64,000 nt of DNA from Pantoea sp. Cy-639. Its GTDB lineage: Bacteria; Pseudomonadota; Gammaproteobacteria; Pseudomonadales; Pseudomonadaceae. Shown here piece after piece: positions 21,967-30,786 of this stretch; within the stretch, counting starts at the first letter, position 1; every line of letters begins with the position of its first letter. The translations under genes and the position numbers were made by a program. Below the pieces are notes generated by a model that was not told the origin of the DNA, searched no databases, and worked only from the letters and a program-made list of their open reading frames with translations. The DNA lies in the NCBI RefSeq assembly GCF_011752525.1, contig NZ_VWXI01000004.1, forward strand, positions 1 to 64,000, in the 5' to 3' direction.

Positions 21967-23004
21967 ATGCGTCTTTTCAATCTCCTCGCCGCCGGTTGCC
22001 TGGCCGCGGTCTGCACCGTGGCGCAGGCCGAAGCGGTTTCCGGCCTCTACCAGGTTCGCGAGCCCCTCGAAGGGCAGGGCGGCGAGGCCCGTGCCCAGGC
22101 CACTGCCAAGGCCCTGGACACCCTGGTGCTGCGCCTGACCGGCGAGCCCAAGGCTCTGCAGAGCCCGGCACTGGCCGCCCTGCGCAAGGATCCGCAGCAG
22201 ATCATCAATCAGGTCGGCAGCGAAGCCGGCCCGCCCGAGTCGGTGCTGGTCGAGTTCGATCCTGGCAGTACCGAGCGCGCCCTGCGCCAGGCCGGCCTGG
22301 CGCTGTGGGGTAGCAATCGGCCGTCCATTCTCGGCTGGTGGCTGAACGATAGCGTCGACGGCAGCAGCCTGATCGGCGACGGTCAGACCAGCGCCGAGCC
22401 GCTGCGCCGCGCCGCGCAGCACCGTGGTTTGCCGCTGCGCCTGCCGCTGGCCGACCTGCAGGAGCAACTGGTGGCCACGGCCAGCACGTTGGAGGGCACC
22501 GATCCGGCACCGTTGCGCGAAGCCTCCGAGCGCTACGGCGCCAATGCATTGCTGGCCGTGCACGCCCACGAGGCCGATGGCAAGTGGCAGGGCAAGTGGC
22601 AGTTGTGGCTGGGCGACCAGCGTGAGCAGGGCAATGCCGAAGGTGCCGACCAGGCGGCCCTGGCCGATGCGGTGATGCTGGCGGTGAGCAACCGCCTGGC
22701 GCCACGCTATGTCACTCGCCCGGGCGCCAGCAGCGACCTGCAGGTGCAGGTACAGGGCATGAACCTGGCCCATTACGCCGAACTGGGACGGGTGCTGGAA
22801 CCCTACGGGGCCCGCTTGCTGATGGCTGACGGCGCTACCCTGACCTACGCGGTAAGCGGCAATCGCGAACAATTGCGTGCTCAGCTGGGCCTGGCCCGGT
22901 TGCAGGAACTACCGGCACAACCCGTTGCCGCCACGCCGCCGGTGCCCGAGGGCTCGCCGGCCGCACCATCCAAACCTTTCGATGGCCTGCGTTTTCGTTG
23001 GTAA
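21967..23004 (+). CDS. DUF2066 periplasmic protein
   Basis: A 345-residue exported protein of the DUF2066 family, function unknown. A signal peptide runs to AQA at about residue 23, then SGLYQVREPLEGQG, a conserved family opening. The last 30 residues are proline- and alanine-rich and end in FDGLRFRW. The start at 21967 is the only one that leaves a clean signal peptide. The exporter gene follows after 12 bases, likely one operon. Confidence 0.85.
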   Translation: MRLFNLLAAGCLAAVCTVAQAEAVSGLYQVREPLEGQGGEARAQATAKALDTLVLRLTGEPKALQSPALAALRKDPQQIINQVGSEAGPPESVLVEFDPGSTERALRQAGLALWGSNRPSILGWWLNDSVDGSSLIGDGQTSAEPLRRAAQHRGLPLRLPLADLQEQLVATASTLEGTDPAPLREASERYGANALLAVHAHEADGKWQGKWQLWLGDQREQGNAEGADQAALADAVMLAVSNRLAPRYVTRPGASSDLQVQVQGMNLAHYAELGRVLEPYGARLLMADGATLTYAVSGNREQLRAQLGLARLQELPAQPVAATPPVPEGSPAAPSKPFDGLRFRW

Positions 23005-23016
23005 GGAGTACCGCGA

Positions 23017-24090
23017 ATGATCGACACTCGTCGCTGGATCGGCCTGGGGGCTGCCCTGCTGATCGCCGTGCTGCTGTACCTGTTGCACAACATCCTGTCG
23101 CCGTTCCTGGTGGGCATCCTGCTGGCCTACCTGGCCGATCCGCTGGTCGACCGCCTGGAGCGTGCCGGCCTGTCGCGGACCTGGGGCGTGGTGGTGGTGT
23201 TCAGCCTGTTCACCCTGGTGTTCCTGGCCTTGCTGCTGGTGCTGATCCCGATGCTGGCCAAGCAACTGGTGCGCTTGTACGAACTGGCGCCACAGATGCT
23301 CGACTGGCTGCAGCACGTGGCCCTGCCCTGGGTGCAGAGCCGCCTGGGCCTGGCTGATGGCTTCTGGAAGTTCGACAAGATAAAGGCGGCCATCGGCGAG
23401 CACGTCGGGCAGACCACCGACATCGTCGGCGTGCTGCTGTCGCAGGCCACCGCGTCGAGCCTGGCGCTGATCGGCTGGCTGGCCAACCTGGTGCTGATCC
23501 CGGTGGTGGGGTTCTACCTGTTGCGTGATTGGGACTTGATGATGGCCAAGCTGCGCAGCCTGCTGCCTCGTCAGCGCGAGGCGCAGGTGGTAGGGCTGGC
23601 CGGTGAATGCCATGAAGTGCTCGGCGCCTTCGTGCGTGGCCAGTTGCTGGTGATGCTGGCCCTGGGTGTCATCTATTCCACCGGGCTGATGCTGGTGGGG
23701 CTGGAACTGGGCCTGCTGATCGGCATGCTCGCCGGGCTGGCGGCGATCGTGCCGTACATGGGGTTCATCATCGGCATCGGTGCGGCACTGGTTGCCGGGC
23801 TGTTCCAGTTCGGCGGCGAGCTGTACCCGATGCTGGCGATCGTTGCCGTGTTCCTGGTCGGCCAGGCGCTCGAGGGCATGGTGCTGACGCCACTGCTGGT
23901 GGGGGATCGCATCGGCCTGCACCCGGTGGCGGTGATCTTCGCGATCCTGGCCGGTGGCGAGCTGTTCGGCTTCACCGGTGTGCTGCTGGCGCTGCCGGTG
24001 GCGGCGGTGATCATGGTGCTGCTGCGGCATGTGCACGGCTTGTACAAGGAATCGGACATGTACGCCGGGGATATCGATCCGGACCTATGA
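23017..24090 (+). CDS. AI-2E/PerM family transporter
   Basis: A 357-residue polytopic membrane protein of the AI-2E transporter (PerM/TqsA) family; substrates are known for few members. Hydrophobic segments are seen at about residues 8-27, 30-48, 62-85, 150-172 and in the C-terminal half; the conserved central motif PYMGFIIG is present. AAGGAG lies before the ATG. Its neighbours DUF2066 and hda match the usual Pseudomonas arrangement. Confidence 0.88.
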   Translation: MIDTRRWIGLGAALLIAVLLYLLHNILSPFLVGILLAYLADPLVDRLERAGLSRTWGVVVVFSLFTLVFLALLLVLIPMLAKQLVRLYELAPQMLDWLQHVALPWVQSRLGLADGFWKFDKIKAAIGEHVGQTTDIVGVLLSQATASSLALIGWLANLVLIPVVGFYLLRDWDLMMAKLRSLLPRQREAQVVGLAGECHEVLGAFVRGQLLVMLALGVIYSTGLMLVGLELGLLIGMLAGLAAIVPYMGFIIGIGAALVAGLFQFGGELYPMLAIVAVFLVGQALEGMVLTPLLVGDRIGLHPVAVIFAILAGGELFGFTGVLLALPVAAVIMVLLRHVHGLYKESDMYAGDIDPDL

Positions 24091-24098
24091 CCCTCCCT

Positions 24099-24127
24099 GG
24101 TAGGCGCCGACGCGGTTGGCGTCTACC
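24099..24127. terminator. Possible hairpin terminator after the transporter gene
   Basis: A 10-bp stem with one mismatch (24099-24108 with 24118-24127) starts nine bases after the stop codon. No strong T-run follows, so it may instead be a REP fragment. Confidence 0.45.
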
Positions 24128-24268
24128 GATTCTTGTCGTGATTGCAGCGCAACTGCTTGATTTTCCTTGTGCTATTCCCCTCGCCGATTGTGCCGTTCGC
24201 GTTGCGGGTATAGACTTTGCACACTGTTCACCAAAGGCCCCCTGCGGTCCCCGCGACCGCCCGCGAGC

Positions 24269-24973
24269 ATGAAACCGATCCAGTTGCCCCTGGGTGTGCG
24301 TCTGCGTGACGACGCCACCTTCATCAACTACTACCCGGGCGCCAATGCCGCGGCATTGGGCTACGTCGAGCGGCTATGCGAAGCCGACGCCGGCTGGACC
24401 GAGAGCCTCATCTACCTGTGGGGCAAACAGGGCGTAGGCCGTACTCATCTATTGCAGGCCGCCACCCATCGTTTCCAGCAACTGGGTGAACCTGCCGTCT
24501 ACCTGCCGTTGGCACAACTGCTCGACCGTGGCGTCGAACTGCTCGATCACCTCGAGCAGTACGAACTGGTGTGCATCGATGATCTCCACGTGATCGCCGG
24601 CAAGGCTGATTGGGAGGAGGCGATGTTCCACCTGTTCAACCGCTTGCGCGACAGTGGCCGGCGCCTGTTGCTGGCAGCGTCCAGTTCGCCGCGGGAATTG
24701 CCGATCAAGCTGGCCGACCTCAAGTCACGCCTGACCCTGGCACTGATCTTCCAGATGCGCGGCATGTCCGACGAAGACAAGCTGCGCGCCTTGCAGCTAC
24801 GCGCCTCGCGTCGCGGACTGCACCTGACCGACGAGGTCGGACACTTCATCCTGACCCGGGGGACGCGCAGCATGAGCGCGCTGTTCGACCTGCTCGAGCG
24901 GCTCGACCAGGCGTCGTTGCAGGCCCAACGCAAGCTGACCATCCCTTTCCTCAAGGAAACCCTGGGCTGGTAA
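24269..24973 (+). CDS. hda: DnaA regulatory inactivator Hda
   Basis: Hda works with the DNA-bound sliding clamp to make DnaA hydrolyse its ATP, preventing re-initiation. The protein is 234 residues with a DnaA-like AAA+ fold: KPIQLPLGVRLRDDATF at the N-terminus carries the clamp-binding QLPLG-type motif, followed by Walker A (WGKQGVGRTHLL), Walker B (LVCIDDLHVI) and sensor regions. The start at 24269 is needed to put the clamp motif at the N-terminus. It is a single gene. Confidence 0.94.
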   Translation: MKPIQLPLGVRLRDDATFINYYPGANAAALGYVERLCEADAGWTESLIYLWGKQGVGRTHLLQAATHRFQQLGEPAVYLPLAQLLDRGVELLDHLEQYELVCIDDLHVIAGKADWEEAMFHLFNRLRDSGRRLLLAASSSPRELPIKLADLKSRLTLALIFQMRGMSDEDKLRALQLRASRRGLHLTDEVGHFILTRGTRSMSALFDLLERLDQASLQAQRKLTIPFLKETLGW

Positions 24974-25100
24974 GCCCCTGAAAACACGGCACCAGAGCTT
25001 CAAAACGGAAAAGTCACATCTTTTTCGATAAAATTTGCAAATGGTCCTGATAGAAGGCATAGTTTCCCCCTTCTAAAGGATTACAGACACGGTCGTGCCC

Positions 25101-25736
25101 ATGCTGAAGCGCTTCGCACCCCTCGTGCCACTTGCACTTGTCACCCTGTTGTTCGGTTGCGCCTCCCAAGGCCCGGTCTCGCAACAGCAGGATCCACATC
25201 AGATCGCCGCACAGTCGACCAAGGCCAAAGCGTCGGCTTCCTCCGTATTCAGCGAGGAAGACCTGGCCACCGAGGAAGACATGGACGCCTTCTCCAGCAA
25301 CGGCAAGCCCTACCAGCTGCCGGTCCTGGCGGACAGCATCCTCGAGCGTGGCATGGCGTTGATCGGCACCCGCTATCGCTTCGGCGGTACCTCGGAGAAG
25401 TCCGGTTTCGACTGCAGCGGCTTCATCGGCTATCTGTTCCGCGAGGAAGCCGGCATGAACCTGCCGCGTTCGACCCGCGAGATGATCAACGTCGATGCGC
25501 CGAAAGTCGCGCGCAACAAACTCAAGCCGGGTGACCTGCTGTTCTTCAGCACCAATGGCCGTGGCCGCGTCAGCCATGCCGGCATCTACCTGGGCGACAA
25601 CCAGTTCATCCACTCCAGCAGCCGCCGCAGCGGTGGCGTGCGTATCGACAGCCTGGGCGACCGCTACTGGAGCAAGACCTTCATCGAGGCCAAACGTGCG
25701 CTCGCCATGGCGCCGACCACGATCTCGCGCAATTGA
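25101..25736 (+). CDS. NlpC/P60 family lipoprotein peptidase
   Basis: A 211-residue lipoprotein with an NlpC/P60 cysteine peptidase domain; such enzymes usually cut peptide stems of peptidoglycan. The lipobox ends at C20 (LLFGC). The catalytic cysteine is C105 in FDCSGF, with H159 (SHAGIYLG) and H171 as the other catalytic residues. A charged linker separates lipid anchor and domain. A GTG two codons earlier is a possible alternative start. A second copy of the family follows on the same strand. Confidence 0.9.
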   Translation: MLKRFAPLVPLALVTLLFGCASQGPVSQQQDPHQIAAQSTKAKASASSVFSEEDLATEEDMDAFSSNGKPYQLPVLADSILERGMALIGTRYRFGGTSEKSGFDCSGFIGYLFREEAGMNLPRSTREMINVDAPKVARNKLKPGDLLFFSTNGRGRVSHAGIYLGDNQFIHSSSRRSGGVRIDSLGDRYWSKTFIEAKRALAMAPTTISRN

Positions 25737-25762
25737 TTTGATATCAAATTGCTGTACCCTGC

Positions 25763-25797
25763 CACGGCGGCGTAGCTGAAAAAAGCTCGCCGCCGTG
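25763..25797 (+). terminator. Long hairpin between the two NlpC/P60 genes
   Basis: A 10-bp GC-rich stem (25763-25772 with 25788-25797) encloses a second AGCT/AGCT stem around an A-rich loop. It begins 27 bases after the first gene and could terminate or attenuate transcription into the second; no T-run is present. Confidence 0.55.
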
Positions 25798-25883
25798 CGC
25801 ATTTACAGAAAGCGTCTAATCTAATTTCTCAACTCTTTTCATCTTCGGCCGCGGCCGCAAGGTTTTGACAGGACGTTCCCATC

Positions 25884-26417
25884 ATGGCGATGTTGGCGCG
25901 CTTCGCACTTCTCAGCTTCGTGGCCCTGCTCGCGGCCTGTTCCGGCCGTGCGCCGACCCAGATGCCGCCGAGCAAGCCGGTCGTGACCTTCAGCCAGCAG
26001 CCTTCCTCGCCTGCGGCGGACGACGTGCTGTTCCGCGCCATCGGCCTGGTGGGCACGCCTTATCGCTGGGGTGGCAACACGCCGGACTCGGGCTTCGATT
26101 GCAGCGGCCTGATTGGCTATGTCTACCGTGACGCCGCGGGCATCAGCTTGCCGCGTACCACCCGTGACATGATCGTCATGCGTGCCCCGAACGTGGATAT
26201 CGCCGCCCTGCAGTCCGGCGATCTGGTGTTCTTCGCCACCGGCGGAGGTTCGCAGGTCAGCCATGCGGGCATCTATGTGGGCGAGGGGCGTTTCGTGCAT
26301 GCGCCGTCCACCGGCGGTACCGTGCGGCTGGACTACCTGTCCAGCAACTACTGGTCCCGTGCCTACCTGCAGGCCAAGCGCGTGCTGCCGCCCGGGCACC
26401 TGGCGCAGAACCCCTGA
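25884..26417 (+). CDS. NlpC/P60 family lipoprotein peptidase, second copy
   Basis: A 177-residue lipoprotein, shorter than its neighbour because the linker is reduced. The lipobox ends at C19 (LLAAC). Catalytic residues are C73 (FDCSGL), H127 (SHAGIY) and H139 (FVHAP). The two proteins align through the whole catalytic domain, so they look like an old tandem duplication. The toxin-like gene follows 110 bases later and seems to be a separate unit. Confidence 0.9.
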   Translation: MAMLARFALLSFVALLAACSGRAPTQMPPSKPVVTFSQQPSSPAADDVLFRAIGLVGTPYRWGGNTPDSGFDCSGLIGYVYRDAAGISLPRTTRDMIVMRAPNVDIAALQSGDLVFFATGGGSQVSHAGIYVGEGRFVHAPSTGGTVRLDYLSSNYWSRAYLQAKRVLPPGHLAQNP

Positions 26418-26490
26418 CAAGACGGGTGGCCCCTTGACTGGGTCCGCCTGCACTATCCCTCTACCGCTCTTTGCCGCGTTGCCCCGGTCA

Positions 26491-26515
26491 GGATGTCTGT
26501 TCGATAAAGACATCC
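26491..26515 (+). promoter_or_regulatory. Leader hairpin before the toxin gene
   Basis: A perfect 8-bp stem (ggatgtct with agacatcc, 9-base loop) ends right before the ribosome-binding area ccggagcgg of the toxin-like gene, 12 bases from its ATG. It could tune translation; this is inference from structure alone. Confidence 0.45.
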
Positions 26516-26527
26516 CCGGAGCGGTTC

Positions 26528-29089
26528 ATGAGCACCATCAAGGAACGGGTCGAGCGCAGCCTCGACGTACTGGACGCAGGGCGGCCGCTGGCGGCCCTGG
26601 TGGACGAGATCGTCCGTGAATATCCTGATCCCTATGTCCTGGCGAACCGAGAAGCGGCGCGCATCCTGCTCAAGCATACCGGCAAGGCGATGGATCCTCG
26701 TTTCGTCTGGTGGCACCAGTTCGACAGTGGCAGTAGCAGTCCGAACACCTTCAATGGCTGGAAACACTCGCAGGCGCCGACCAGGTCGGTACACCTGACC
26801 GAGTTGGTGATCGAGCGCTTCGATGTGTACTTTCAGGATGCCTCCGATGAACTGGATCAGGTCGGTGGCTTCTACAGGCAGGGGGCGTGGGTTGGGCAGT
26901 TCGACGAGCGAAATGAAGTTCGCCTGTTGGGGCGCGAGGTGCAGAAAGACCTTTGGGCGCTGGACTTTGCCGAGGTCTACCAGGCTGCGATCCAGCACTT
27001 CTGGTCCAGTTACGGGGAACACTTCCGAGTCATGGCCAAGATCAATCTGCTCGGGCAGGCCGCAGCAGCGCTGAGCAGTGGCTTTATAACCCAGCTAGAC
27101 TGGGGGCGCTTGCGCGCGGTGGTGGCGGATGGCTTGACGACAGGCGTGCTGCCGACCCTGGCGTTATTGCGCGAGGACGCGACCCGCTCGCCGTTGACTG
27201 TCAGCCGCTATGTCTTTGGCGAGGCCGACCGGGGGAGCCTGTACAGCCTGATGGCTACGGATGGCCGCGTCGTGCTGTACATGCCTTGGTCGCATGAGGC
27301 CGTGCGTGGATTCGCATCCGAGTTGGCCATGGCCCGCTGGCTGCGCAAGCATCTGCAATCTGCCGAGGCGCTGCAGGCCTTTGTCGAAGGGGCGCACGTC
27401 AATCCGCGTGATGCCGCCGGCAGGCAGTTGATCAAGGTGTGCTTGCAGGGAATTGCCGATAGTCGCTCCGATGAGATGGCCATTGTGGCGCTATCGCTGT
27501 TCAAGCGTGAGCCGAACAAGTCGTTGTTTGATGTGCTGGTCGATCAGGTGTCAATCGAGATGCGCCAGGCCGAGCAGGTCATCCAGAGCAATGCCGACCT
27601 GCGCAAGGCGATGTGGCGTGGGTATCTGTCGGCGTTTCTCAAGGTGTTCGGTGGCTTCGCACCGTTGGGTTGGCCCATGAGCCTCACGCTCTTGGGGGCC
27701 GGTATCGGTAAGGTGGGGTTGGATGTGGACGCCGCAGTCGGTGCCGCAGACGAGCAGGCGCGCCGCGGGGCGTTGCGTGACGCAATGCTCGATAGCCTGT
27801 ACACGGCCTTGAACATGGTCGAGATCAGTTTTACCTCAAGTTTCGCCTCGCTCGCCTATGAAGCGCCGCCCCACGAGTTGAGGGCGTCGTTGGGGCAGTG
27901 GCAGGAGGTCCGCAGCGCCAGCCTGCCGGTCGAGGGGCTTGAGGTCAATGGGTTGGTGGCGGGCGAGCTGGTGCAAAGCGGTCGTTTGCGTGGTGTGCGT
28001 GTAGGTAATGACGGCAGTTGCTGGATCACCCTCAATGGCTTGGTCTATCGAGTGCGCTATAGCCATGAATTGTCCTGTTGGTTGATTGTGCCGTCGGACA
28101 ACCCGTTCGCATTCGCAGCACTGCATCCCGTGCGGCTGAGCGCTCGGGGCGAGTGGGAGTTGCTGGAGCCGCCCCGGTTGCTCGGTGGCGCTCCCCCGGT
28201 GCCTGCGCAGCTGTCCAGTCTGCGCTCGGAGCTTTGGGATACCTACTGCCGGACAGATCAGTGGCAGAGCGCCAAGCTGTCGACCAAGGCCATCGTGCGG
28301 CAGAAAGACGTGTTGATTGGCGCCGGGGTTGTCGAGCTTCTGCCCGGGCAGGCCTTCAATCTTGATTCCCGTGGTTTGCCATGCGTACTGGTCGAAGGTC
28401 AGCCGGTGTATTCCTTTCGCCAGGGGCGGCAGTTCTCCAACGCGTTGATCGAGGATTACACCCACAAGGCTTCGAACGTCAACGATGTGTTCCGCTACGG
28501 CACCTACGCGCATCCGGACATGGATGACTATATCGGGCGTCTTGCCGACACCTTGGAGGCGCTGCCCAGGAGCAACGCGGCCACGCTGTATCGCGGCGGT
28601 AACGCTGCGCGGGGCACCGGGGGCGAAGGTTATCGCAGCGGTCGCCTGCAAGTGGGGGATGTTCTGGTCAATAGCGATGTGAGTTCCTTTACCGAGAATC
28701 CCTTCAAGGCCAGCGAGTTCGCTTCCACCGGCAGCGGAGAAGAAGCGGATGGCGCGATCCGCAGTTTCGATGACAGCTCGGTGATTTTCGAACTGCCGGC
28801 GCAGCGGTACCAGAGTGGAATACCGATCAGCCCGTTCTCGATCTACCCGATGGAAGCGGAAACCCTGTTTCTGCCAGGGAACTACTTTCGGATCGAGGGA
28901 CTGCAGCAGGTATACGGGGAGGGCTACCGGTTCATCCGTGTACAGCTTGGCCAGGTGGCCGGGCCTGGCACGGCAATCGTGCATGACCTGCGGACCGGCC
29001 AGCCCTTCAATCGGGCAGCCTACCTTGGGCATTTCCGGAGCCAGGCGGTGGCGCAGCGGTTCTTCCCTGCCGATGGTGGTCGGCGCTGA
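26528..29089 (+). CDS. Predicted modular toxin: DUF6543-like region with C-terminal ADP-ribosyltransferase
   Basis: An 853-residue protein without signal peptide. Residues about 30-400 look like the dermonecrotic-toxin (DUF6543) region of large Pseudomonas toxins: WWHQFDSGSSSPNTFNGW at 61-78, then ELV-ERF, GGFY, FDERNEVRLL, a FW-LDF segment and a hydrophobic glycine-rich stretch (about 370-400). A middle domain (about 465-550) follows. The C-terminus (about 640-853) carries the R-S-E ADP-ribosyltransferase signatures: R689 in TLYRGG, S719-S720-F-T722 followed by ENPFKASEFA, and E776-A-E778 in EAETLFLPGNYFRI. An ExE pair usually means arginine modification. Codon use is less GC-biased than in neighbours, suggesting acquisition. 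No immunity or secretion gene is adjacent. The start at 26528 follows a GGAG; an upstream in-frame start is unlikely. Confidence 0.8.
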   Translation: MSTIKERVERSLDVLDAGRPLAALVDEIVREYPDPYVLANREAARILLKHTGKAMDPRFVWWHQFDSGSSSPNTFNGWKHSQAPTRSVHLTELVIERFDVYFQDASDELDQVGGFYRQGAWVGQFDERNEVRLLGREVQKDLWALDFAEVYQAAIQHFWSSYGEHFRVMAKINLLGQAAAALSSGFITQLDWGRLRAVVADGLTTGVLPTLALLREDATRSPLTVSRYVFGEADRGSLYSLMATDGRVVLYMPWSHEAVRGFASELAMARWLRKHLQSAEALQAFVEGAHVNPRDAAGRQLIKVCLQGIADSRSDEMAIVALSLFKREPNKSLFDVLVDQVSIEMRQAEQVIQSNADLRKAMWRGYLSAFLKVFGGFAPLGWPMSLTLLGAGIGKVGLDVDAAVGAADEQARRGALRDAMLDSLYTALNMVEISFTSSFASLAYEAPPHELRASLGQWQEVRSASLPVEGLEVNGLVAGELVQSGRLRGVRVGNDGSCWITLNGLVYRVRYSHELSCWLIVPSDNPFAFAALHPVRLSARGEWELLEPPRLLGGAPPVPAQLSSLRSELWDTYCRTDQWQSAKLSTKAIVRQKDVLIGAGVVELLPGQAFNLDSRGLPCVLVEGQPVYSFRQGRQFSNALIEDYTHKASNVNDVFRYGTYAHPDMDDYIGRLADTLEALPRSNAATLYRGGNAARGTGGEGYRSGRLQVGDVLVNSDVSSFTENPFKASEFASTGSGEEADGAIRSFDDSSVIFELPAQRYQSGIPISPFSIYPMEAETLFLPGNYFRIEGLQQVYGEGYRFIRVQLGQVAGPGTAIVHDLRTGQPFNRAAYLGHFRSQAVAQRFFPADGGRR

Positions 29090-29116
29090 GGCATAGTCAC
29101 CCGCAGTGGCGTGTCC

Positions 29117-29695
29117 TCAGCCCTGCTTGAGCAGCAGCGCCACGCCTGGGTAATACTGCCCCAGCTCGTTGTGCAGCTTGCGATAGGCGTAGGGGAAGTA
29201 CCAGGCGATGGCGCAGGCGGTGTGCTTTTGCAAGTCGTCGACCAGATCCTGCAACTCCTCGGGGCTGGCGTGCTGGCCGGCCTTCCAGGGCGTGACGAAC
29301 AGGGCGCCGGCCTTGAGCTGGCTGGCGTAGGCGAGGGCCTTGGCGGTACTGGTGGTCTCCTGCAGCGCCGCTGTCAGGTCAAGGCGGGCGATGCGCGGCC
29401 AGCGCTGGCTGGCGTGCAAGTGAATGGACTCCTCGGCGCTGCTGATGGACAGGTCGCCGCGTCCCTCGCGTTCGCCTTCGTCGCGCTGCTTTTTACTCAG
29501 GTATTGTTGCAGCGCCACCAGCTCGGCCTGCCACGCGGCGGCGGCGAGCAACCCGGTGTTGGCTGCTGCGCCATGCCAGTACGGGGCTTCGTTGTCGCCC
29601 TGGACCTGATTGAAGCGGTCGATGCAGTCGACCCAGCGTTCCAGGGCGGGGCGCAGGAACTCCAGGCGCGGGTTGTTGATGATCAGGCCTTGCAT
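29117..29695 (-). CDS. Conserved-looking hypothetical protein
   Basis: I do not recognise the family. The 192-residue protein has no signal peptide or membrane segment; it seems mostly helical, with a charged stretch (QRDEGEREGRGD) near residue 75. Motifs that stand out are WVDCIDRFNQVQGDNEAPYWHG and AIAWYFPYAYRKLHNELGQYYPG. It converges on the toxin gene, leaving 27 bases between stops, so it is not an obvious immunity gene. The upstream side faces the cobalamin riboswitch. Confidence 0.65.
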   Translation of the reverse strand: MQGLIINNPRLEFLRPALERWVDCIDRFNQVQGDNEAPYWHGAAANTGLLAAAAWQAELVALQQYLSKKQRDEGEREGRGDLSISSAEESIHLHASQRWPRIARLDLTAALQETTSTAKALAYASQLKAGALFVTPWKAGQHASPEELQDLVDDLQKHTACAIAWYFPYAYRKLHNELGQYYPGVALLLKQG

Positions 29696-29854
29696 GTTGC
29701 GCGCTCCTTGTCATTGTTCTCGGGATCAAAATGATGGCTATGTGATATCACTGCTTTGAGTGTGGCACAAGCTGGCAGATTGGCCATTGATCCAGGCCAG
29801 ATCGGCCCACGCTCGATTGACGCTCCCGGTGCAACCCTCTAACCTTCGCGGCGT

Positions 29855-30055
29855 GTTTCAGGTGCCCTGCGAGCTGCCGCTCGACAGGGTGAAACTGGGA
29901 AGCCGGTGGGCGCCATGATGGGCGCGATTCCGGCGCTGCCCCCGCAACGGTAGGTGAGTCGAAGGCCGCGCAGGGCCACTGGATCAAAGTGTCCGGGAAG
30001 GCGCGCAGGCACGGGCCAGGCGCCCGCTCACAAGCCCGGAGACCGGCCTGCAACA
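29855..30055 (+). promoter_or_regulatory. Cobalamin riboswitch
   Basis: A roughly 200-base leader with the conserved blocks of an adenosylcobalamin riboswitch in order: GTTTCAGGTGCC near 29855, GAAACTGGGAAGCCGGTG near 29892, CTGCCCCCGCAACGGTA near 29936, GCCACTGG near 29975, and AAGCCCGGAGACCGGCC near 30032. It lies 120 bases upstream of cobO and should shut the operon when B12 is plentiful. A GCATCAC/GTGATGC hairpin (about 30062-30080) downstream may be part of the switch. Confidence 0.92.
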
Positions 30056-30174
30056 GCCAACGGCATCACGGAGGGTGATGCGCGGAGCGATGTGGCGTAC
30101 GCCACGGTCCCTGCGCGTTCTCCGTCTGCCGCCTTTTACCTGCCGCCCGGCGCGGCAGCCAGCGGAGACCCCTG

Positions 30175-30786
30175 ATGAGCGAATCCCCCGAACGCGACGA
30201 ACGCCACCTGGCGCGTATGCAGCGCAAGAAAGCGCTCATTGACGAGCGTATCGCCAGCGCCCCCAATGAATGCGGCCTGCTGCTGGTGCTGACCGGCAAC
30301 GGCAAGGGCAAGAGCAGTTCGGCCTTCGGCATGCTCGCCCGCGCCCTTGGGCATGGCATGCAGTGTGGTGTGGTGCAGTTCATCAAGGGCCGCAACAGCA
30401 CCGGCGAGGAGCTGTTCTTCCGGCGCTTCCCCGAGCAGGTGCGTTACCACGTGATGGGCGAGGGCTTCACCTGGGAAACCCAGGACCGCCAGCGCGACAT
30501 TGCCGCCGCCGAGGCGGCCTGGGCCGTGTCTCGGCAGTTGCTGCAGGACTCGTCGGTACAGTTCGTGGTACTCGATGAACTGAATATTGCCCTCAAGCAT
30601 GGCTACCTCGACCTCGACCAGGTGCTTGCCGATATCCAGGCGCGTCCGCCGATGCAGCATGTGATCGTCACCGGTCGCGCCGCCAAGCCTGAAATGATCG
30701 ACCTGGCCGATACCGTGACCGAGATGGGCATGCTCAAGCACGCCTTCCAGGCCGGTATCCGCGCGCAGAAGGGCGTCGAGCTGTGA
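30175..30786 (+). CDS. cobO: Corrinoid adenosyltransferase
   Basis: CobO (BtuR/CobA type) adds the adenosyl group of ATP to the cobalt of corrinoids. The protein is 203 residues with P-loop TGNGKGKSSSAFG at about 40-52 and the family segments VQFIKG and VLDELNIAL. GGAG precedes the ATG. It is the first gene of the riboswitch-controlled operon; its stop overlaps the GTG start of cobB by four bases. Confidence 0.96.
   Translation: MSESPERDERHLARMQRKKALIDERIASAPNECGLLLVLTGNGKGKSSSAFGMLARALGHGMQCGVVQFIKGRNSTGEELFFRRFPEQVRYHVMGEGFTWETQDRQRDIAAAEAAWAVSRQLLQDSSVQFVVLDELNIALKHGYLDLDQVLADIQARPPMQHVIVTGRAAKPEMIDLADTVTEMGMLKHAFQAGIRAQKGVEL

Noticed and set aside
29117..29695. Immunity protein for the toxin
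   Set aside because: It is convergent, not co-transcribed, and has a mainly housekeeping look; no evidence links it to the toxin beyond proximity.
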